From the NCBI GenBank assembly GCA_018343915.1, contig JABRWF010000006.1, forward strand, positions 1,302,001-1,366,000: a stretch of DNA of 64,000 nt. Direction: 5' to 3'. Below the pieces are notes generated by a model that saw only the letters and a program-made list of their open reading frames with translations, did no database searches and was not told where the DNA came from. The DNA is from Agroathelia rolfsii. Taxonomy: Eukaryota > Basidiomycota > Agaricomycetes > Amylocorticiales > Amylocorticiaceae. This document shows, piece by piece, positions 1 to 12,525 of the stretch (within the stretch, counting starts at the first letter, position 1; every line of letters starts with the position of its first letter). Position numbers and translations under genes: made by a program.

Positions 1-2875
1 GACTTCACATACTACAGAAGATAAAAGTAATTTGAGTGTAGGGCTGGGAACCCGTCAAAGCGACGTGGTAGATAACAATGAGTCAAATGGACTATCGAAG
101 GTATGTGGATTTTTTTAGATTTTTGGTCCGGCACAATGCATCCCTAGGCGTCGTTCTAAACAGACATTTTGATAGTCACAAATAACTGATCTTGAGCTTG
201 AGGTGTAGCTGTTAGTTTGATGTATACATTGAATAGTTTTCTGGTCTTTTGCCTCCCTGTTCCGAGATAAGCACATTCTCGCTGTATATATGTAATCCCG
301 TCTACGAAAATGACAATTGCCATCCCCATCTGAACCGGTCGGTATCATTCTTGGTCCAAACCTCGTTGAGATTCTCCTCGGACGGATATACAGTGCCCTT
401 GTGGCACAACATAGCCATATTCGCAAATTTCTGCAGGGGAAAACACTTCTTCGGTATGCCCTTGTCTTCTTATTTGAGGGGAAAATAGATGAGGCTGACG
501 GGAACCAAAAATAAAATAAAAAGATGTACGCAGAATATCTAATACCTCAACCGCGAAAAAGCGAACCCCTAGCACCTTGTAATCACGCACGTTTGCCGCG
601 TTGCTCGCGGCAATAGCGCTTCCGAGCTAATCGAGCCTCTCCTGTATGCTGCGTAACAGTACGCACGAAGAGAGCACTGATGCTGTGCTTGTTATCCCAA
701 CATAATAGCACGCTCAATCTCTTCCTGCCCAGCGGTGGTGGTCGCCACCATTGTTACCGTTGTCGTCGCATCAAATAGGCCCAACACAGTATCGATCACA
801 GAAGATTGGCTTAACTAGGGTGCATACATCGGGAACTCAACACCTTACACACTCAGGTTGAGTTTGCGATAGCCCAAGTTGATTTGAGTACTGTCTGGAA
901 AAGCCCATGTCAGTATGCGACATCCCTTGATGCAGAAAAAATGGCTGATGCTTGTCAAATCATGCCATTTGCCTCAGGCAGCGTTTCCGCCATCGTCTGC
1001 CCCGTCTCAAGTTCTATTTGCCGCATGATTTCCGAGATGTGGGACATGGGTCGCCCAAGATCAAGCGTGCGGTACCGGAAGAAGGCATGCATCAAGTCTT
1101 CACGCTCGTTGTCACCAGCGTCAGTCATAAATGCAAAAATACCCTCAGTGAAGATGCTGTAGTGGTTGTTGGAGCTAAAAAGGATGCAACAAGTCCGATA
1201 TCTATTATCGTGAAATAGGGCAAGAGACAGAAAGAAAATACATAGACTAAAAAAATTGTCGTGCATGAGCCAGAGCTGAGCACTGATGAGCGGTGTACAA
1301 CTTTTCAGGATTGGCTGCGAGATGTTGACGGCTCCTCTGAGACACCCAATGGTCCATACATTAGGAGACTTGATGAGCGCATACAGCCAGCGTATAGTTG
1401 TGTTCGACCCACCTATCTCCCTTAGTGGGCACACTAGCATAGGCAGTTGGTTAGCGGATGTCGAGATACCTTCTCGCCGGCAGCACCTCTCCACCTCCAA
1501 CCCTTATCTTCACATATTTGTCATCACAGCACTGGTCTGACCTCCCGCGTGATGGCGCATAAGGTTAAGAAATTATAAAACATACTCTGGTTTATGCGAG
1601 TCGGTGTTTGCTGTAGATAGGCAATGCCCCCGCCGAGGGCAAGCTGTATCTGCCACAGTGATAATAATCCCAGTACGCTCAATCTAAGTTACAAACCTCG
1701 GACTCAGTGAGGCTTGGCTCTACCCACTTTGAACTGTGCTCTTTAAATGTACACTCTAAACTGAGAGATCGCAATTGAATCGCAAAGCAGCTGCGTACTC
1801 TTTATATTTACGGTAGTTTACATTCTCGATCTGCATCCGTTTGACTACGTACAGCGATGTACAAGTAGACAAGCGGAATATACTATTTTGTATGGACCGC
1901 TGCTCATCATCGTCGCTCGTCGTATTTTCACAGATGGGTGTGTTGAAACATTTTCCAGCTTTTTTGTTCTGCTTGATCGTCTCTGTTCTGATATATAAGT
2001 ACATGCCATTATATGTATATCGATAGGCGAATATATGCTAAGAATGGCTGCTATTTCTATCAAAATGAATATTATGCCCCGTAGAAATTTTCTGATCCAA
2101 TTTCACTGCGTTTACTCAGGACACTATGCATATATTTGAATTTATATCCATTTATCTATCTATCTGCCTGGATGGAAAAACGCGACCGGAGGAACGATGT
2201 GAAGAGGATGCCATTATCGGTAATAATCCAACGGCATCATGATAGATGTCAATGTATAGGTGAATGCACATTCGTTTTGCTTTGAATGTTTTGCAGTAGA
2301 TTATACATAAAATGTATCCAGGTAACCCTTTGCACCGCGGGAATATTAGATAAGTGTTGATATTAATATCAAGTACTAATCTCAGTGCGCACTATCTATA
2401 TCATACTTCAATTCTGCAGACTCCTTGCCTTCAATTGAATTAAATGCTGATGAGTGGAAATCTATATAAGTATCTGGTACTAGTACGAGCCTAGGTCAGC
2501 CTGACTACCAGACAGGCGACTCAAACAAGAAATAGGAGAACTAAAATCGTTGATATATGATGATAGATTGCGGTATCAAATATGATAGATCCCAAGGTCA
2601 CTGTATGCAAGCTATGGTTTAAGGAATATGCGATTAAAACATCAACGTGAAGACTGGAGTGTGCCGCGGATTCGATTCGAAGATTGTGGCAAACAGAAAG
2701 TAGTAAAGGGGACTGAAGACTTTGGGAGATGTCATTGGAAATCACAATGGCCACGGACAATGCTGCTGGAAAGCATCTTGCATTATTAGACATATCAATT
2801 TACTTTTATTTGAGGGGAAATAATCCATGTCGGCATTCTGATCTTGTAGTGGAGTTGATAGAGTTTGACCACATA
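1..2875. other. Gene-poor interval
   Basis: I find no convincing complete gene here. Open frames are short and most look like chance frames. One minus-strand stretch around 960-1180 reads like real protein and is listed separately. The sequence is AT-rich, and no RNA gene or tandem array stands out. Confidence 0.5.
955..1176 (-). pseudogene. Possible coding relic or isolated exon
   Basis: On the minus strand a frame opens after a TAG that could be a splice acceptor. It encodes about 70 residues ending in a stop, with a balanced hydrophilic composition (for example the runs TDAGDNERED and MRQIELETGQT) unlike the Cys/Leu/Ser-rich chance frames around it. A second fragment with protein-like composition lies further 3' on the same strand, near 710-780 (read as TTTAGQEEIERA). 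I do not recognise the family. No start codon or joined exon chain could be built, so this is either a decayed gene or the end of one whose other exons I could not place. Confidence 0.25.
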
Positions 2876-3541
2876 CAGTGGCGTGCAAAAAAACTTGCCG
2901 CGCCTTGTTCGTCAACTTTGCTCACTGCTACACAGATTCATGTCAAATAAAAATTCATGTAGCATACTGTAGAGCCAATCAGGGTTTCTGTATCATTAGA
3001 ATTTTTGTACCCTCTGTAATTAGCCAGATTTAAGTAGGGTAGATTTAATGGAATTTCCCAGGTTCTACTTCTGGATTTATTTGAGGCCCCATTATTTTTC
3101 TCCAGAGAGTCAAACACTACAGGAGGTCAAAATAAAATCCGCTTGAACTGGAGATTTTTCCTTGAGGCTGTAGAATTCCGTGAAGTTGGCCAAATTCGTA
3201 CTAGATGGCTGGTTTTACCCTTTTTGGCCAACTTCACGGAATTCTACAGCCTCAAGGAAAAATCTCCAGTTCAAGCGGATTTTATTTTGACCTCCTGTAG
3301 TGTTTGAATCTCTGGAGAAAAATAATGGGGCCTCAAATAAATCCAGAAGTAGAACCTGGGAAATTCCATTAAATCTACCCTACTTAAATCTGGCTAATTA
3401 CAGAGGGTACAAAAATTCTAATGATACAGAAACCCTGATTGGCTCTACAGTATGCTACATGAATTTTTATTTGACATGAATCTGTGTAGCAGTGAGCAAA
3501 GTTGACGAACAAGGCGCGGCAAGTTTTTTTGCACGCCACTG
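2876..3541. mobile_element. Foldback Tc1/mariner-type MITE
   Basis: This 666-bp element consists of two inverted arms of equal length, 2876-3194 and 3223-3541 (319 nt each), around a 28-nt spacer. Reading the arms against each other I found one mismatch, near the GAGAGTC/GAGATTC positions. The termini read CAGTGGCGTGCAAAAA and the element is flanked by TA on both sides (2874-2875 and 3542-3543), as expected for a Tc1/mariner-type target duplication. It has no transposase frame, so it is non-autonomous and would need a transposase encoded elsewhere. The near-identity of the arms suggests a recent insertion or gene conversion between them. Confidence 0.9.
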
Positions 3542-3543
3542 TA

Positions 3544-4380
3544 TATCACGGCACCGTTGAACCGTGACGTGTGTGTCACACCGTCATTGACGGGAGGTCC
3601 GAATCGTACGGCGCTTGAATAACTTCTCCAAGTCAAGTGATGCTGACAGAACAATCAGAATACAATGATATCGCATGAAGTTCACTAACGCCCGCTTCCC
3701 ATAACTTGAAACCCGCACTTTCCATGTGGTCCTTGGTTTTCCAACCCTGACTGGCCTGACTTTCTACCTCCACACTATCGTAATAAAATTCTTTGTACAT
3801 TCAGTAGAGGCCTAATCATGATTCTCCTTTACTAAGGGGAAGGGCGATCGCCAAGAAGGGGAATTTTATGCTCAGGCCCCGTCACCATTAAACTCCTAGG
3901 CGTGAATGCAACCTCGACAACAACAAGACAAAAGGTAATCCCAGGGATTCCCAGTCATCGAACGAAAGCCGTCCCTCTTAGCAGACCTTTCGAGCTCTTC
4001 GGATTACGAACTTGACTATGCGATTTGTGTTAAGTACATGCTACACGGCCGATATTGCATGTATGGATTTTCCGAAGTCTGGAGTTCTTGCGATCGTTCG
4101 CATCAGACAGGCAGTAATTAATAGCAATGAATGGTATTCGTGCAAATTTGACAGCTGCTTCGTCACAGTACCGACACGGCTGTCTCTCGCTCATTAGTAC
4201 GAATATATGAATAAGTATTCTATAACCAACTGGGATCTAGGCAGCATGATTCCATAGAAGGGGGCGTAATTTCTTTTCTATAAAAACCCTAGAATTTTTG
4301 TGAATAGATGGTTCCAGGACACCTCTCGGTTTCTCCTTCTTTTCAACCCTTCTTCACCAAACCACTCGGAATTAGCAGGA
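3544..4380. other. Intergenic, nothing recognised
   Basis: This stretch between the foldback element and the next gene has only short chance frames. It presumably holds the promoter and 5' leader of the gene starting at 4381. Confidence 0.5.
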
Positions 4381-6286
4381 ATGGCGGCTGACACCGAAGG
4401 ATTATCACAGACTCTTGGTGTGCTTCTCCTGGGAATGGGCGTTGCAATGGGGTATGTCCTCAAGACACGATATGAGATTATCAATTTACCTTACCAATGA
4501 ATAGGCTGTACGGCCTAACTTGTGCTCAAACGTTCTGGTATTACCAGACATACTCGGAAGGTGATGCCAAGTGGATCAAGGCCTTGGTAAGGCGTCAAGT
4601 AGTATCATTTTGATCAGCTTGTTCTGACCAGATTACCGTGCAGACTGGATATCTATGGTACGTACGCTCCCGGCTCGCGCCTCGTGCTACCCCTTAGGAA
4701 TGATTGCGGAGTACAGGCTCCTCAACACCGCTCATACAGCGGCTGTGATGCATATTCCATACTTCTATCTGGTTACTGCCGCCGAAGACCCTGCATTGAA
4801 GAACGTAACCACTTGGTATAGTCACCCAATTCAACTTGTCCCTTTTTTGTGCTGAAGGCATTTCAGGTCTTTACCTGTAGGCTTGATAGAACTTTTTCAT
4901 TTTACGTTGCTAACCCAGTCCCTTGATACTTTAAGATTAGCTCCGTCATTCTCGTAAGTTTGTGTATTGCTCGTGCATCAGAGTCATAGCTAATTTGGCT
5001 GTCATAGGCTTTTGTCTCATTTTCGGTCTACAAGTCAGTATTTCTTGTGCTCAAGGGACGTTTCTGTTTCTGAGTTCAGCACTATAGTTTCTACATTTGG
5101 CGCCTGTGGACATGCATGTTTTCCTTTCTCCAGGCATGGTTCGCATTCACTAATTTACAATTCGACAGTGCGGAGGAACGTTATTCTCTGCAGCGCATTG
5201 GTAATGCTACTTTTACTTGCTTGCTCGGTTTTAGTTTTCTCATAAAGGTTTTGTCTAGACAATACTGTGCCTTGGGCATTTTAGTAGGAGACTTTGATCA
5301 TTGACATTTTCATCATTACTGATGACTACTTTGTTCAGTTGCTACATTCAGTAAGTCCTTATGAAGTGGTTGCCACTTGACTGCGCTCACACATCATTTT
5401 ACCAAAAGCGTTTGGTATTCGAGGGTACGCTAAACGCCTGATTTGAGCCACCCCAACAAGCTAACTCTTGATCATAGACTTACTATAGATAGAACTATGC
5501 AAGATTACTTTGGAACCCATTCTCTGGTAAGGAGCACAAGAAAAGTATAACAAGGCATATACTTACCACCTTATAGATATCCCTCAAGATTGCTACTTGT
5601 TTCGGTACTAGTACTGATGTTCTGGCTGCGTTGTCAATGTGTTGGAGCTTGTACAAGAGTCGCACTGGATATCAAAAGTTTGTTTCCATCACGTTCCTAC
5701 CAAAAACAATTGAAATCACTGATGAAAATGCTCGTTATTGTAGTACCGACTCGGCAATCAATATGATTATAGCCTATACCATCAACACGGGTCTTGTGGC
5801 TGCGTAAAATTATGTCCTGCTCTTGAGGACTGTCATGGTTGTGCTGAATTATATCTAGGTTGTGTGTCTTATGCAGTCTCATAGCAGTGAGTAATTATGC
5901 CCTTTAATCATTTGATGATCTATCTTATCATTTTCTCTAGTTGGTCGTTTGGCCCCAGAGCTATGTCTCTCTTTTCTTCTTGTTCCTTATCGCTCCCTGT
6001 TCGTAACGCTCTTTCTTAATGCATACAGCGACTGATATTATACTCTTCTGGAATAGTGGAAACCAACTCCTATATGGGCAGCCTGAACGCCCGAAGCTAC
6101 TTTTCTCGCCACAGTCAACGAAAGGGAAATCCGGTCGGTTTATCCGGTTTGACCGGCGCTGGCGGTTCACCACAACTTGAGATCAGGGTTGATCGTACTC
6201 TTGACACGTACCGACTCGAGGCCTCACCCACTAGGACGGACAAGGACTCTTACTCTGTCAAGTTGGGTATGTACTCATTGGAGTGA
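4381..6286 (+). CDS. DUF6534-type multi-pass membrane protein
   Basis: This is a multi-exon gene for a seven-helix-like membrane protein of a family abundant in mushroom-forming fungi (DUF6534 type); its function is unknown. Exons placed from splice motifs are 4381-4451, 4505-4586, 4644-4657 (a 14-nt micro-exon) and 4717-4815. They join in frame to give LYGLTCAQTFWYYQTYS, then WLLNTAHTAAVMH and IPYFYLVTA, which fit the first helices of the family. A later exon at about 5577-5678 gives ATCFGTSTDVLAALSMCWSL and YKSRTGYQK, matching the conserved helix with the RTG motif. The last exon carries TNSYMGSLNARSYF, the family's C-terminal signature, followed by a polar tail and a stop at 6286. The junctions between 4815 and 5577 and between 5680 and 6056 could not be resolved, so decay of one exon is possible. 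Confidence 0.7.
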
Positions 6287-6395
6287 AAAGAGCAAAATGC
6301 TGAAGCTGAGATTATTCAAGGTGTTTAATCGCATGATATCGAGGAATGTCAGTCGAAATACGATGTTTTCCTGAAAACTATATATGTTCATTAGC

Positions 6396-6421
6396 TTTCT
6401 CTCTCTCTCTCTCTCTCTCTT
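6396..6421. repeat. (CT)n microsatellite
   Basis: About twelve CT dinucleotides in a row lie between the DUF6534-type gene and the SAC gene. Confidence 0.9.
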
Positions 6422-6680
6422 CTGCATATGTTGCTGAGGATAGTGGCCGTGCATAACCGTTTGAGGTCATGGACGGCCCGATTCAACAACTGAAACGGTT
6501 ACAAAACCCCGGAAGCAAGGGACATAGTGACATCATTACATGTATTGCTATAGTATTCGCCTCAGTGGTTGCTAGCTTAGGCTGTTGTGACTCTACTTTT
6601 TTTAACTACATCCATTACTACTTCAATTGTTGCTGGAAGAGTTTATACTATCGTGTACACTAAAATCAGGTCTGCTTCAA

Positions 6681-9600
6681 ATGGCCATGAGGCGCTTTTT
6701 CGACAAGGTCACCAAGAAGCCTGGTTCACCATCTAAGAGCCAGCTCGAATCTCCACCTCAGGCTGCTGTGCCTCATAGTGCTCTACCTCACCATCCTACT
6801 GGCCTCCAGCCTAGCTATGCTGTTCCACCACTACCACATCCATATCCTCATGAGCATATCGCCGTCCTGGCCTCCAAAGATGGCCTACATCTTCGTCCAC
6901 ATCTTCCAGTGGGGCTTGAACCTCCAACATCGCATGTCAGGATCTCATGGGGAAAGACGATATCCATCGAAGAAATAGATGGCGAGGTAGATGTGGACTG
7001 GTCCACGAGTGTTATTACATACGGGGTAATTGGCACACTCGAGCTGTTTACAGGTTAGCTTCATAATACACTAGATCCATGCAGAAGTCATGACTCCAAA
7101 TCACAGGATCGTACTTGATTGTCATAATATCAAGATCAGACATAGGAAATCGTTAGTGCACTTTGTATCTACCTATGCCTGTGGGCTTCCCACCTGAACA
7201 TCTCATTCTTAGTATTGGAGCGTAGTCATGCTATATTTGGTGTTAAAGGAGTTTTGGCGATTCCATTGGTCGAAGAAGCTGCTCGCATAACCTTGAATAC
7301 TCTTGCGTCTCGCAACGCAACACTCGCTCGTCCATCTCTCTTGGTTGCTCGTAGTGGCACACTGGATAGCATATCTGATGCTCATACGACGGCGCCCAAG
7401 GACGTTGAAACAGTTAGCGGAACCTCAACTCCTCGCGTGACGTTTGCAACGGAAGATCATATTAAACTCATGACACCACGAGCCGAAGGATTTGATGCGA
7501 TAGAGGAAGGGGAAACCCCTCCATCCCCATCCGAATCCACCAATTCCATCGCTTCTTCCATCGAGTCATTGAATGCTTCAGCAGTGGCCAAAGCAATCGC
7601 GGATAAGCTATCGTTTTGGCCCCGACTCTCCAAGCGAACATCGGTCTCAGCTGCGCCCGATGTTGCCAATGAGACAGATGGCTTGGTGTCCAACCATGAC
7701 CAAGAAGCCTTGGAATCCGACATCCATGAGGGAAATGTTGATCCAAACGAGGCGATTGGAACAATCTTGGATAAGACAGCACCCCCTCCTACTACGGCAG
7801 CTGAAAAGCACTCTCAACTGGAAGATAAAATCCTGAATGAGACGATACGGCAATTGAGCAAAGGGAATATGTACTTTGCATATACCCATGGTCAGTGCCT
7901 AGAGTGCTTGCTATGAACTTGTTCTTATTATTTCCCAGATCTTACACGCTCGCTTCAACACAAACATGACAACATTGCTCAATTGCAGAAGAAGAATGCT
8001 CTGCTTAAGGACCTTCATGCCCTCGACAATTCAAACGAAAGCTTGCCTCGGGAGAACGTCACTGTGCTTGCCGAACCTAATCCCAGTCTACCTCTTTGGC
8101 GGCGTGTAGATAGACGATTTTGGTGGAATGAACACATGGTTAAGCCGTTCATAGATGCTGGAGTATGTCTTCCTCGTTTCATCATTAAGCTTCCACATTG
8201 GTCCCTTCACATTCAATATTGATTGGTTTCCACAGCTTCACTCTTATGTACTTCCGATCATGCAAGGCTACTGTCAAATATCGACTTTCCATATTCCTCG
8301 GGAACCAGTTGATAAGGAAGAAGGGGTGTTTGCTTTAGTTGACTATATCATCCTCTCACGTCGATCCAGAGAGCGAGCCGGACTGAGATATCAAAGGCGA
8401 GGCATTGACGATGACGCCCATGTTGCAAATTTTGTAGAGACGGAAACAATCATGAGGGTTGAGGTGATTCAAACACAATTAAAAATGCTGTTTTATTAGT
8501 ATGCTGACGGTCGTGTCAACATACTAGCGAGAAGGCATTATAAATGTGTTTTCCCATGTGCAAATTCGTGGCTCAAGTAAGTCCGAAACATAAAATGCTA
8601 TGAGGTGTCTCAACAATATATCGATCTAGTACCTCTCTTCTGGACACAGTCGGGTTATAGCCTCAAGCCACCACCGATGCTTTCTCCAGAACGTACACAC
8701 GGCCAGAATCTGGACGCCTTGAAACGGCACTTTGAACAAACCATTCAGCGATATGGACCCCATGTTTGTTTCCTTCCTGTTCTTGGCAACGCATCTTCTG
8801 AACATCCTTGACCCTTCGTTGGTAGACAATAGTCAATTTGGCTGAGCAGCATGGGAGAGAAGAAGCCATCACTACTGCGTACAGAAATTACATGTCTGAA
8901 TATGACTCAGATAATGCTAGGTAAAAATACATTGAGTGTTTTGGCTGTGTCATGCTGACGTTGTTTCCTCAAGATACCACGAGTATGACTTCCACAAGGA
9001 GACTAAAGGCATGAAGTACGATACGACTGTTCTCCTTTTCGGCTTCTGTTCATCATGACTACACTCAGATACGAGAATATCTCCCACCTCATCGATAAAC
9101 TAGAGCGCACTTTTGAGCATCAAGGGTATATGCCGTAAATTTCTTTCGATTTCAGCCTTTCCTCTAATATACATTGCCTTTAGATTCTTCTGGGTCTCCG
9201 GAAATACTCTTATGCATGAGCAAAAAAGCGTATTCCGCATCAATTGCATAGACTGTCTGGATAGAACCAATGTCGTTCAGTCTGCTTTCGCACGCCATGT
9301 TTTAAACAGACAGTTGGGCGTAGTCGCACTTCTAAATGCCCCAGAGGTTGGAAGGACCGAAGCAGAGCTTGTGTTTAATGATGGTTCGTGATTTATTTCG
9401 TTTCGTTTCGTTTCTTTGTTCGGTTCTTCAGCACTGAATTGTACTTTTCAGTCTGGGCAAATAACGGAGACGCAATAAGTAGAGCATAGTAAGACTATTT
9501 GATTGTTGTTGATTATCAAGTGGCGGCTGATAATAGTATTTACTCATCAGTGCAGGAACTTCTGCCCTAAAGGGTGATTTCACAAGAACTGGAAGACGAG

Positions 9601-10831
9601 ATTTAACTGGCCTATTAAATGATGGGGTCAACTCCCTAGCTCGGTAAGATATCATTTTTGACACAGTCGGAAATATCAATTTTTAACACCATTGTCATCA
9701 AGCATGTACTCGTCCACATTTAGCGACTGGTTCTGCCAAGCCGTCATCGACTTTATGCTCGGAAATCGTGGCATCAGCGTTTTCTCAGAGTTCTTATTGA
9801 AGCTTCAATCAACAGATCCGAGAGAGCTCATAAGATTATCAAAGATACGGGCTGAGGCCATAGCAACTTCGGTTGACCGTGTGCTTACTGAAGGAGAGCG
9901 TCTCCTCAGTGGGTGGACACTCTTTGCTCCAACGGATCTCGATACTAAACTGGGAGAAAAGTTTGAAGAGAAAGTATTTCTTTTGGTGAGTCTTCGTACA
10001 GAAAAAGTTATTTTATTCTAAACACTGAATGTTGCTTCAGACCGGACATGCCATCTATATAATTGTATGCTTATGTTTGCGCACCCAGATAGTTACCTCT
10101 AACTTCTCCTATAACAGAACTACGATTATACCCTGGAAAAAGTCAAAATGTATACCCGTGTACCACTAGGCGATATAACCGAAATTCACCATGGTTCGTT
10201 TCTTCTGTTAACATATGCTTCAGAATAATAATCTCGCATAGGCGCCTACATACTTTCACCCCTCGAGGAGGCCAGTCGTGATCCTCTTCAAAACGGAGGA
10301 TTCACCATCACTTGGCGTAAAACGCAAGAACAAATAACGAGAATGACAACTTACTCACTGACAAATAGCCCTGCCGTTCCATCCCCTTCAGCAACCACCT
10401 CACCTACAAACAGTCGTATGACAGCAGCCCTTCCACGACCATCGCTACTTGCTCGCAGAAGTACGGTGCTATCCAAAGTCTTGGTCCCAAGTCCTACGGA
10501 AGATACGGAAAAGGAAACAGCATATGCAGCTTTCAAAGCGCTACCCATTGATCCAAGTAGAGTGTCGGAAAATGGCGCTGATGAACTTTCTGGCGCTGCG
10601 AACTGCAAAGAGGCTGTGGATTTGATCGTCGATGCTATCGTGCGAGCTCGTAACGGGAACATTGTTATAAAGAATCAAGACATTGTTAGGTTAGTTGTCT
10701 TCTTGATGCAAATACTATCTACACAATCCTAATATTAGGTCGTGGCCAGTTTGACGGAAGCACAGCGGATGACAAGTGTTTATGCCAAAATGGAGTACGG
10801 AGTGAAGCGTTTACTTTGGCTTGGTGGCTGA
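6681..10831 (+). CDS. SAC-domain phosphoinositide phosphatase with hSac2 domain
   Basis: This protein is predicted to remove phosphate from phosphoinositides on endosomal or plasma membranes. The start chosen is MAMRRFFDKV at 6681; a second Met two codons on is equally possible. The SAC domain begins in the first exons (GVIGTLELFTG, then SHAIFGVKGVLAIPL) and is interrupted by a long Ser/Thr/Glu-rich insert at about 7330-7830. The catalytic CX5R motif reads RINCIDCLDRTN at 9236-9271, with the nucleophile Cys at 9245-9247 and Arg at 9263-9265. An hSac2-type region follows at about 9700-9980 (SDWFCQAVIDFMLGNRGISV), so the layout resembles INPP5F/Sac2 rather than yeast Sac1, and no C-terminal transmembrane pair is seen. 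The last exon ends KRLLWLGG and stop at 10829-10831. The stop lies 88 bp from that of the convergent neighbour. At least ten introns are present and not all junctions were resolved. Confidence 0.88.
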
Positions 10832-10919
10832 ACAAATAATATACAAGATCAATGGCGCCGTGATGTTATAGTTCTACGCCAATTTACGATACAAATACAA
10901 ACATGATTTTTCTATCTCT

Positions 10920-11913
10920 CTACGTATTCTTTTTGTTGGCAATCCATGCACGAATAAAAGTGCTGCTCATCTTTGCATTCTTCAAGAGTGCAGCATCGTG
11001 GTGGTCTAATTTGGGGTCATCATGCGAAATTACGTCAATCACAAATGAACGTAAAGGTGGAAATCCCTTGGATTCACGGTGTCGTGCAATGGCATCAGCA
11101 CCTGAGATTGTTTCGTGGCTCACGACGAGGACTTGAATGTCTGGGTCCCATCCAGTCGGCCCGTATACATCGTCTATGGTTACGACATCGTGGACGATAT
11201 AGGGTTTAACAATTTGAAGAAAGCTTCGCACACGAGCTTTACGTTCTGATAGAGACTCGAGATACGCTGCATTTGACTTGGATGCTAGTAGGGTATCGGT
11301 AGTGACGCCGACGATGAGCTTCTCAGAACAAAGCATGGCCCCGGCAGTGAGCAAAATCTTGTGACCTGCATGTAGATGATCAAATGTGCCTCCGAGCGCG
11401 GCAACACGCGGTAATGGGGGCGCAGGCCCCGAAGATGGGGGTAGAGACGGCGATGAAGGCTTTTGTGTCACCTGCGGTCCTGGGAGAACGGTCAGAGGCA
11501 AAGATGCTAATCCTTGTGGTAGAGGGGTATCATCTACACTCATAGTTAGATATACGCAACCTGGTAGATTAAAACAATCGCTGACCTCCTTCGATGCGAT
11601 ACAGCATTTCCGCACTGTTAATCTGATCATCCGCGTTTTCTGGTGCTCTCAACAGAACATCGATGTCCATTAGAATGCGGTCTGCATTTTGGGCAACAGC
11701 CGTTGCCTGCACATATGTAAATGTAAGTATGCGTTGTAACTCGTCGAAGTGTGCAACTGGGTCGAAGCCGTCCGGAGCGAAAATGGAGGAGACAAGGATA
11801 ATGCGCAGCTGCTCTGTCGTCGATGCTGTTGCTTCACGAATTGCATCGGAGAACTCATGGGGAGGGTTCAACGAGTGGATTGGCAGTAACAGAACAGCTT
11901 TAGCTGGCGACAT
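10920..11913 (-). CDS. CAB4: Phosphopantetheine adenylyltransferase
   Basis: This enzyme transfers AMP from ATP to 4'-phosphopantetheine to make dephospho-CoA, the penultimate step of CoA synthesis. The eukaryotic (Cab4/PPAT) form is recognised by GGTFDHLHAGHK, the nucleotidyltransferase HxGH motif, and near the C-terminus by SSTFIRAWI, the family's second nucleotide-binding signature. Residues 1 to about 110 form the N-terminal extension common in fungal orthologues, followed by a Pro/Ser linker. There are two exons, 11586-11913 and 10920-11533. The 52-nt intron at 11534-11585 has a CTAAC branch-like site and joins RIEG to DDTPLPQG in frame. A stand-alone PPAT rather than a fusion with dephospho-CoA kinase is usual in fungi. 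It is convergent with the SAC gene and divergent from eL33. Confidence 0.93.
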
Positions 11914-12525
11914 GGGCGTTTCTGATGATGATGTCTATAGCAAAAAGTGGCTATTGTTCTCGGGCATCATTCTGGTTGGGCAAAAACATGTTGGGGTCAT
12001 ATGGTTTATAATGATCAGGTACGCAATACAGCTCAAAATGTGTATTTTAGAAATCAGCATGTTTACTACTACAATCTGTAAATGAATGTCCTTTCAGATC
12101 AGAGCATCCTAATACATGTAAAAATCTGTAATAAGACGATATTTATGAACCGAAAAGAAAGGTATATGTTCTGCCATCGCTCCGTTACTCAGATGCCGTC
12201 AGAGGGACGACACGAGTGCGACACAACTGCCGCATCGATGGGGTAACCAATGATTTTGAAGACGTTTTGGAAGGTCACTCGGAGTATTTTAAATGATATA
12301 TCTTCAGTCAGCTTGAAACTTGGTTCTGGTGAGATTGCACAAAGGGGATGAAGGTAGAAAGTCAAGCAAGAAAAATTGTCGGATGGACTATGAGAAAAAC
12401 GGATACATGAATTTTGAGAGGAATTTCCTAAAATGGATGAGATTTACATCTAAAATCATGTGTCCTCGCCGCCGTCGCAATCGACGTTGATACCACCTCC
12501 TCAAGACAATTTGCCGGCACTCACG

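Noticed and set aside
115..590. Several overlapping frames of 65-103 codons on both strands
   Set aside because: Composition is Cys/Arg/Ser-rich and unlike coding sequence. Frames overlap on both strands and no splice chain extends them.
469..2823. Shared TTATTTGAGGGGAAA at about 471 and 2809
   Set aside because: The 15-nt match does not extend on either side, so it is likely chance in AT-rich DNA.
11534..11585. A 25-nt intron in the PPAT gene
   Set aside because: A longer 52-nt intron with a branch-like CTAAC and an in-frame junction explains the same gap without an abnormally short intron.
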